Source of the DNA: Nitrososphaerota archaeon
GTDB lineage: Archaea; Thermoproteota; EX4484-205; JAAOZO01
DNA: 9,940 nucleotides
Assembly: GCA_011605715.1 (NCBI GenBank)
Contig: JAAOZO010000254.1
Coordinates: 1 to 9,940, forward strand
Reading direction: 5' to 3'
Positions 6,182-9,940 of this stretch are shown piece after piece. A program made the translations under genes and the position numbers. How positions within the stretch are numbered: the first letter of the stretch is position 1; each line of letters begins with the position of its first letter. The notes under the pieces were generated by a model. The model worked only from the letters and a program-made list of their open reading frames with translations, did not search any database and had not been told where the DNA came from.

Positions 6182-7153
6182 ATGATTAAAGTTGGAATTG
6201 CTGGATCTGGAGGAATAAGTTATGCTCATGCTAACGCATACTTGGCGTTAAAAGAAAGAGCAAAAGTAGTTGCAGTTTCAGATGTTGAGTTAGGAAGAGC
6301 TGAAGCCTTAGCAAAATACTTAGGTGGTGCGAAAGTTTATAGCGACTACAAAGACATGGTTGAAAGTGAAGATATAGATGCCGTTGACATTTGTCTTCCG
6401 CATCATATTCACAAGGAAGCAATTCTTTATTCTATTGAAAGAGAAAAACACGTAATTTGTGAAAAGCCTCTCACTACAAGCTTAAGTGATGCAGAAGAGA
6501 TTGAAGCGAAGGTTAAAGAATCGAAAGTTGTTTTTCTCCCAGCTCATACAAATATATTTATTCCTTCAACTCAAGAAGCAAAAAGAATAATAGCTATGGG
6601 TACGATTGGAAAGGTACTAACTTTAAGAACAACTGATTGTTTTAGAGGAAATGTTACCGGATGGAGAACAAAAAAGGAACTGATGGGTGGTGGAGAGCTA
6701 ATAGATACTGGCTATCATCCAACTTACTTGATGCTTTACTTAGCAAATAGCGAGCCAACAGAAGTTTTTGCCTATTTGGAAAGGTTCGTACAAAGGATGG
6801 AAGGTGAAGACACTGCTCTCGTACTTATAAAGTTCAAAGATAACTCTATTGGATTGATTCATTCTTCCTGGGCTTATGACACACCATATGGGCATCAATA
6901 CTTCAGTGTTTCGGGAGAGTATGGTGAACTTTTTGGAGGTGGAAACAAAATCGGCTTAAAGATGCATGGATGGCAAGAGGTAAAGAAAGAATTAGCATGG
7001 AAAGATGGTTTTCTAGGAGAAATTGAGCATTTCATAAACGTAATAGAGAAAAGGGAAAAACCAATTCAGACTGTATCAGACAGCCTAAAAGTTATGAGGG
7101 TAATAGCTGCTGCATACAAATCTGCAGAAGAAGGAAAACCCATAAGGCTTTAA
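6182..7153 (+). CDS. Gfo/Idh/MocA-family NAD(P)-dependent oxidoreductase
   Basis: Cytoplasmic dehydrogenase of the glucose-fructose oxidoreductase/inositol dehydrogenase family, which usually oxidises or reduces sugars, cyclitols or related polyols. The 323-residue protein is of normal length. Its N-terminal Rossmann fold shows GIAGSGGIS (residues 5-13) and the acidic end of strand 2 at SDVE (33-36), where an Asp usually favours NAD. E94-K95-P96 is the family EKP motif with its lysine near the nicotinamide. The C-terminal domain has GGGELIDTGYHP (169-180), where D175 and H179 fit the catalytic D-x3-H pair. The upstream gap of 66 bases contains a separate promoter. The substrate is not deducible: neighbours give no sugar pathway. 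The stop codon overlaps that of the convergent hydrolase. Confidence 0.92.
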   Translation: MIKVGIAGSGGISYAHANAYLALKERAKVVAVSDVELGRAEALAKYLGGAKVYSDYKDMVESEDIDAVDICLPHHIHKEAILYSIEREKHVICEKPLTTSLSDAEEIEAKVKESKVVFLPAHTNIFIPSTQEAKRIIAMGTIGKVLTLRTTDCFRGNVTGWRTKKELMGGGELIDTGYHPTYLMLYLANSEPTEVFAYLERFVQRMEGEDTALVLIKFKDNSIGLIHSSWAYDTPYGHQYFSVSGEYGELFGGGNKIGLKMHGWQEVKKELAWKDGFLGEIEHFINVIEKREKPIQTVSDSLKVMRVIAAAYKSAEEGKPIRL

Positions 7154-7992
7154 TATTGTTCGCTAGTTAACTTATGCTTGCTAATCCAATCAACTAAGTC
7201 TTTCAAAGGTTTTTCTTTTTCTACTTCATTAAATATTTCGTGCCTCATTCCTTCGTATATCTTTAATGTTTTATCTTCAACCTTTAGTTTGGCATAAAGC
7301 TTTTCAGAGACTCTCTTCGGAACTATACAATCTTCGGCTCCATGCATAATAAGTGTTGGGATGCTTATATTATTTACATACTCCCAAACTTTGCTAGTAG
7401 CATTGTTGAACTCTAAAAGAAGCTTAAAAGTTGGGTCCTTAAAAACTAAAGGGTCTTCAATGTACTTTTTAACTACCTCTTTGTCGCTAGAAAGGCAGTT
7501 TGTATTTACCGTTAGCTTAACTCTTCCGTTTGGTCTTAAAGTAGCTTGAAGCTTAACTAATAAACTTAACAAGGGGTTTGCTTCTAGTTCTAATGCTGCG
7601 CCACTCGTTATTAAACCAGATAGCCTACTTTTCTTAAACCCAGCGTAGTACGTAACTATAAGACCCCCCATACTATGACCCATTAGGAAAATGGGTGTAG
7701 TGCTATGCAACCTTCTAACATATTCAACAAATGCTTCTGTGTCGTCTAAGAATTCCTCAAATTTTTCAATGTATCCAATAGTACTCTTTGAGCGCCCATG
7801 CCCTCTTAAGTCATACATGTAAAGTGCATAACCTTTAGAAGCAAGAAAAGTGCCTACATTTTCATACCTTCCTGTATGTTCTGCAAATCCATGAATTCCA
7901 ACAATAACGCCCTTTAGTTGCTCTGGAATCCAAGCTCGCATGATGGTTTCAAGACCAGTTCTAATTTTCAACTCTTCAACTACCGTTTTCAT
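7150..7992 (-). CDS. Alpha/beta hydrolase, monoacylglycerol lipase-like
   Basis: Serine hydrolase of the alpha/beta fold, closest in layout to lysophospholipase/monoacylglycerol lipase enzymes that cleave fatty-acyl esters; the substrate is unproven. From the ATG at 7992 it has 280 residues. Visible elements are the oxyanion segment HGFAEHTGRY (34-43), the DLRGHGRS loop (61-68), the nucleophile elbow GHS107MGG, the acid in HGAED221 and the base in MRH251E, with a cap region between about 130 and 205. There is no signal peptide, so it is probably cytoplasmic. A TTG at 8013 would add MYTKNKE, but the first beta strand already starts just after MKTVVEELK. Upstream TATA-like sequences fit either start. 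It converges on the oxidoreductase gene with stop codons sharing bases 7151-7152. Confidence 0.9.
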   Translation of the reverse strand: MKTVVEELKIRTGLETIMRAWIPEQLKGVIVGIHGFAEHTGRYENVGTFLASKGYALYMYDLRGHGRSKSTIGYIEKFEEFLDDTEAFVEYVRRLHSTTPIFLMGHSMGGLIVTYYAGFKKSRLSGLITSGAALELEANPLLSLLVKLQATLRPNGRVKLTVNTNCLSSDKEVVKKYIEDPLVFKDPTFKLLLEFNNATSKVWEYVNNISIPTLIMHGAEDCIVPKRVSEKLYAKLKVEDKTLKIYEGMRHEIFNEVEKEKPLKDLVDWISKHKLTSEQY

Positions 7993-8017
7993 TTCTTTAT
8001 TTTTAGTATACAATGAG

Positions 8018-8025
8018 CTTATAGG
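8018..8025 (-). promoter_or_regulatory. TATA-like box for the alpha/beta hydrolase gene
   Basis: Read on the minus strand, CCTATAAG is centred about 29 bases before the ATG at 7992, fitting a leaderless transcript. A second box, CTTATAGC at 8038-8045, sits about 28 bases before the TTG at 8013 and shares GTTCTTATA with the DUF89 promoter, so the transcription start is unsettled. Confidence 0.4.
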
Positions 8026-8206
8026 TTTTTACTACTAGCTATAAGAACACTTTACTTTTATTTATTTTAATATTTTAATAGCGCCGTTATCTCTCTTGTT
8101 CTATATTTTCTAAGCTCTTAACGTCACCTTTCTTAACTAACTGAAGTTTTAATATTGGAAGGATAAAAAATACAACGGCAAAAATACTCCTTTGGTTCTA
8201 GTTTTG

Positions 8207-8271
8207 TCGCCAGTACTTCCTAAGTAAGGAAGTAGCGGAATGGCGAAGATGTTATCAATACTTGGTGATAA
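8207..8271. other. Possible structured RNA or paired inverted repeats
   Basis: This lies in the 357-base gap between the divergent hydrolase and DUF167 genes. TCGCCA (8207-8212) pairs with TGGCGA (8241-8246). Inside it TACTTCCT (8214-8221) pairs perfectly with AGGAAGTA (8227-8234) around an AAGTA loop, leaving an asymmetric internal loop. A second hairpin, TTATCA/TGATAA (8252-8257 and 8266-8271), follows. The first hairpin is about 51% GC against roughly 23% in 8041-8100 of the same gap. It lies upstream of the DUF167 TATA-like box, so it is not that gene's leader. No known RNA family was recognised. The rest of the gap is AT-rich with no convincing gene. Confidence 0.3.
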
Positions 8272-8319
8272 ACTTCTTGCAGTTAAGCCACTTTAGCCTC
8301 AAGTGAGAAACAAGTTAAG

Positions 8320-8327
8320 TTTTTAAG
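8320..8327 (+). promoter_or_regulatory. TATA-like box for the DUF167 gene
   Basis: TTTTTAAG is centred about 26 bases before the ATG at 8350, nearly identical in sequence and spacing to the box of the DNA glycosylase gene. No Shine-Dalgarno is present. Confidence 0.55.
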
Positions 8328-8349
8328 AAAAGGTTATACACGTTGAGTT

Positions 8350-8565
8350 ATGAAATATGAAATCGAAGTAGTGTTTCACAAAGATTTCGTTAAGGTAGAA
8401 GGAAATAAAATAATTGTTGGTTTATCTTCAAAACCTGAACATGGTAAAGCAAACTTAGAATTAACTAAGAAGCTTGCTAAACATTTTAATTTTTCTTCAT
8501 CTCAAGTAAAAATTCTATCAGGCCTAAAGTCAAAGAGAAAAATCGTTGAAGTAATCGAAGAGTGA
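8350..8565 (+). CDS. DUF167 (YggU-like) small protein
   Basis: Protein of 71 residues in the DUF167/YggU family, widespread in bacteria, archaea and eukaryotes and of unknown function. It spans most of the small alpha/beta fold: a beta hairpin at about residues 2-26, the conserved G-K-A-N segment (EHGKANLELTKKLAKHF, 30-46) starting the main helix, and the S-x-V-x-I-x-S-G-x-K-S-x-x-K stretch (51-64) near the end. The usual length is 70-110 residues; this one is compact, lacking the N-terminal extension. It appears to be transcribed alone from a leaderless promoter. Its neighbours give no clue to its role. Confidence 0.85.
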   Translation: MKYEIEVVFHKDFVKVEGNKIIVGLSSKPEHGKANLELTKKLAKHFNFSSSQVKILSGLKSKRKIVEVIEE

Positions 8566-8759
8566 TTACTTTCATTAAAATTCTTTACTTGTTTCTTCAA
8601 ACAGATTTACTTTAAACAAAGAAGCACCTAGAATCTTAAGTGTTTTTATCGTCGTTCGGTCTTCATTTGAAAGATCACCAAATCAAAAATCTATATTAAC
8701 AATATGCAGTTTTATCCAGATGTTGTAGGTTATAAGTGACGTTATTGAATCAAAAACCC

Positions 8760-8767
8760 TTATTAAG
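8760..8767 (+). promoter_or_regulatory. TATA-like box for the URO-D-like gene
   Basis: TTATTAAG, preceded by AAAACCC, lies about 34 bases before the ATG at 8798, slightly further than the other promoters here, which would leave a leader of several bases. The gap 8566-8797 otherwise shows only a T5 run at 8642-8646 that could end DUF167 transcription. Confidence 0.4.
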
Positions 8768-8797
8768 TTTGCTAAGTCATTTTAGTAAGCAGTTAAA

Positions 8798-9886
8798 ATG
8801 AATGATAGAGAAAGATTTCTCAACATCATGGAGTATAAACCAGTAGATCGGTGCGTTTATGGTGTTATGACTGGTGCATGGCCCGAAACAATAAGAAGGT
8901 GGGAAAAAGAAGGAGGTGTCATATCGCCTGAGCACCTATTCAAAACAGACCATTGGGAATGGATAAGTAGTTGGTTCTTTCCTAACCCTCCCTTCGAAAG
9001 AAAAATTGTCTCTGAAGATGAAAGAACAATTACTTACATTAACCCAGAAGGAATTTTAATGAGAGAAAGAAAAGATAATCCTCTATCTTCTATGCCTCAA
9101 TTCATTCGTTTTCCAGTTGAAACCAGAAGTGATTTTTATAAGTTTATGAAAGAGCGGATGAACCCTGATCTTACATCTAGGATCGGAAAGAACTATGAAT
9201 CTAAACTAAGATTATATAGAAGTCGAAATTTTCCTCTTATGATAATTGCTGATAGATGGGGTGGCTTCTTCGGTCCATTACGTAACTTAGTTGGGTTGGA
9301 AAGACTGATTTGGCTTTTTTACAATGAGCCAGAGTTCATAGAAGAAATGATGGATGCTATTGCAGATTTTATAGTCACCATGATGGAAAAAATATTAGAT
9401 TATACCGATATTGATGTTTTTGGCTTTTGGGAAGATATGGCTTATAAAAATGGCCCACTACTTAATCCCAAGTTAGTACGGAAGTATATGCTTCCTAGAT
9501 ACAAGAGGGTGGTAAAATTCTTAAGTTCACGTGGAGTAAGATGGATTTCTCTTGATAGTGATGGTAACATAAATTATCTAATTCCAATCTGGCTTGAAGC
9601 TGGAATAAATATTCTTTATCCGTTTGAAGTACAGGCAGGGATGGATGTAGTAGAAGTGAGAAAGACTTATGGTCATGATCTTCGTATTTGGGGCGGAATA
9701 GATAAACGTGCTATTGCTGCTGGGCCATCTGCCATTGATGCTGAACTTGAAAGAGTTATCCCTCTTATGGAGGAGGGCGGTTACATTCCAGCTCCCGACC
9801 ATAGTCTACCTCCAAACGTATCTTTTTACAACTACTGCTACTACATGAAAAAACTAAAAACGTTATGCGAAATAGCTCACCCCTAG
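8798..9886 (+). CDS. Uroporphyrinogen decarboxylase-like protein (probable methyltransferase-type, not HemE)
   Basis: Protein of 362 residues with the URO-D/MtaA-type TIM-barrel fold. This superfamily includes haem-pathway HemE and corrinoid-linked methyltransferases such as MtaA and CmuA. Recognisable blocks are the start MNDRERFLNIMEYKPVDR (1-18), the D253-S-D255-G-N segment at the end of a barrel strand, YPFEVQAGMD (274-283), YGHDLRIWGGIDKRAI (291-306) and APDHSLPPNVSF (332-343). The N-terminal RQAGRY motif of HemE is absent. The zinc-binding H-x-C...C residues of MtaA/CmuA are also missing; Asp253, Asp255 and His335 occupy similar places. Its function is therefore open: a methyl transfer role is an inference from the family. 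No corrinoid protein or partner methyltransferase is visible before the window ends. The last 54 bases hold nothing recognisable. Confidence 0.82.
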   Translation: MNDRERFLNIMEYKPVDRCVYGVMTGAWPETIRRWEKEGGVISPEHLFKTDHWEWISSWFFPNPPFERKIVSEDERTITYINPEGILMRERKDNPLSSMPQFIRFPVETRSDFYKFMKERMNPDLTSRIGKNYESKLRLYRSRNFPLMIIADRWGGFFGPLRNLVGLERLIWLFYNEPEFIEEMMDAIADFIVTMMEKILDYTDIDVFGFWEDMAYKNGPLLNPKLVRKYMLPRYKRVVKFLSSRGVRWISLDSDGNINYLIPIWLEAGINILYPFEVQAGMDVVEVRKTYGHDLRIWGGIDKRAIAAGPSAIDAELERVIPLMEEGGYIPAPDHSLPPNVSFYNYCYYMKKLKTLCEIAHP

Positions 9887-9940
9887 CTAAAGAAAAATAT
9901 ATTTGTTCTCTTAGATTTTCAATCTCACTGCTACTTTAAA

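Noticed and set aside
8149..8292. Minus-strand open frame of 47 codons in the gap before the DUF167 gene
   Set aside because: It has no ATG, GTG or TTG start near its 5' end and matches no family I recognise. A frame of this length is expected by chance among six frames.
8240..8296. Small open frame starting MAKMLSILGD, 18 codons
   Set aside because: It is very short, has no ribosome binding site or well-placed TATA-like box, and overlaps the hairpin region. It cannot be told from chance.
8190..8310. tRNA or C/D-box RNA in the hairpin region
   Set aside because: There is no T-loop GTTCGA-type segment and no cloverleaf pairing. GGTGATA resembles a C box, but no suitable D box lies at the right distance.
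8772..8785. CTAA/TTAG hairpin before the URO-D-like gene
   Set aside because: A four-base AT-rich stem is too weak to mean anything in sequence of this composition.

Overview
The window reads as a stretch of an AT-rich archaeal chromosome, most plausibly a thermophilic member of the Thermoproteota or a related lineage. Four things point that way. Most genes have a TATA-like box about 26-30 bases before the start codon and no Shine-Dalgarno sequence, the pattern of leaderless transcription. The one operon-internal gene has a clear GGTGAT ribosome binding site. The gene families include archaeal-type forms (CxxC-type DUF89, split ferredoxin-containing glutamate synthase). The proteins are rich in Lys and Glu. 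No insertion sequence, CRISPR array, rRNA or tRNA was seen. The exact lineage cannot be fixed from this window.

Layout: the 3' part of an MFS transporter gene (its 5' end lies outside the window); a DUF89 metal-dependent phosphatase-like gene; an AAG/MPG-type 3-methyladenine DNA glycosylase; a two-gene glutamate synthase operon (class II glutamine amidotransferase, then a fused GXGXG/ferredoxin/FMN synthase protein); a Gfo/Idh/MocA oxidoreductase; a convergent alpha/beta hydrolase whose stop codon overlaps that of the oxidoreductase; a long intergenic stretch of about 350 bases holding a possible structured RNA; a small DUF167 protein; and a uroporphyrinogen decarboxylase-like protein that is probably not HemE.

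The only clear functional unit is the glutamate synthase pair. The first protein should release ammonia from glutamine and the second should use that ammonia for FMN-dependent reductive amination of 2-oxoglutarate, with electrons entering through its ferredoxin-like clusters. Two points stand out. The glutaminase carries an insert of about 70 residues that looks like an ACT regulatory domain. The synthase protein has its domains in a different order from bacterial GltB (GXGXG first, then two 4Fe-4S clusters, then the FMN barrel). The remaining genes appear to be single transcription units with their own promoters. Nothing amounts to a clearly new defence or mobile system; the leads are the ACT insert, the permuted synthase and the GC-raised hairpin region before the DUF167 gene.
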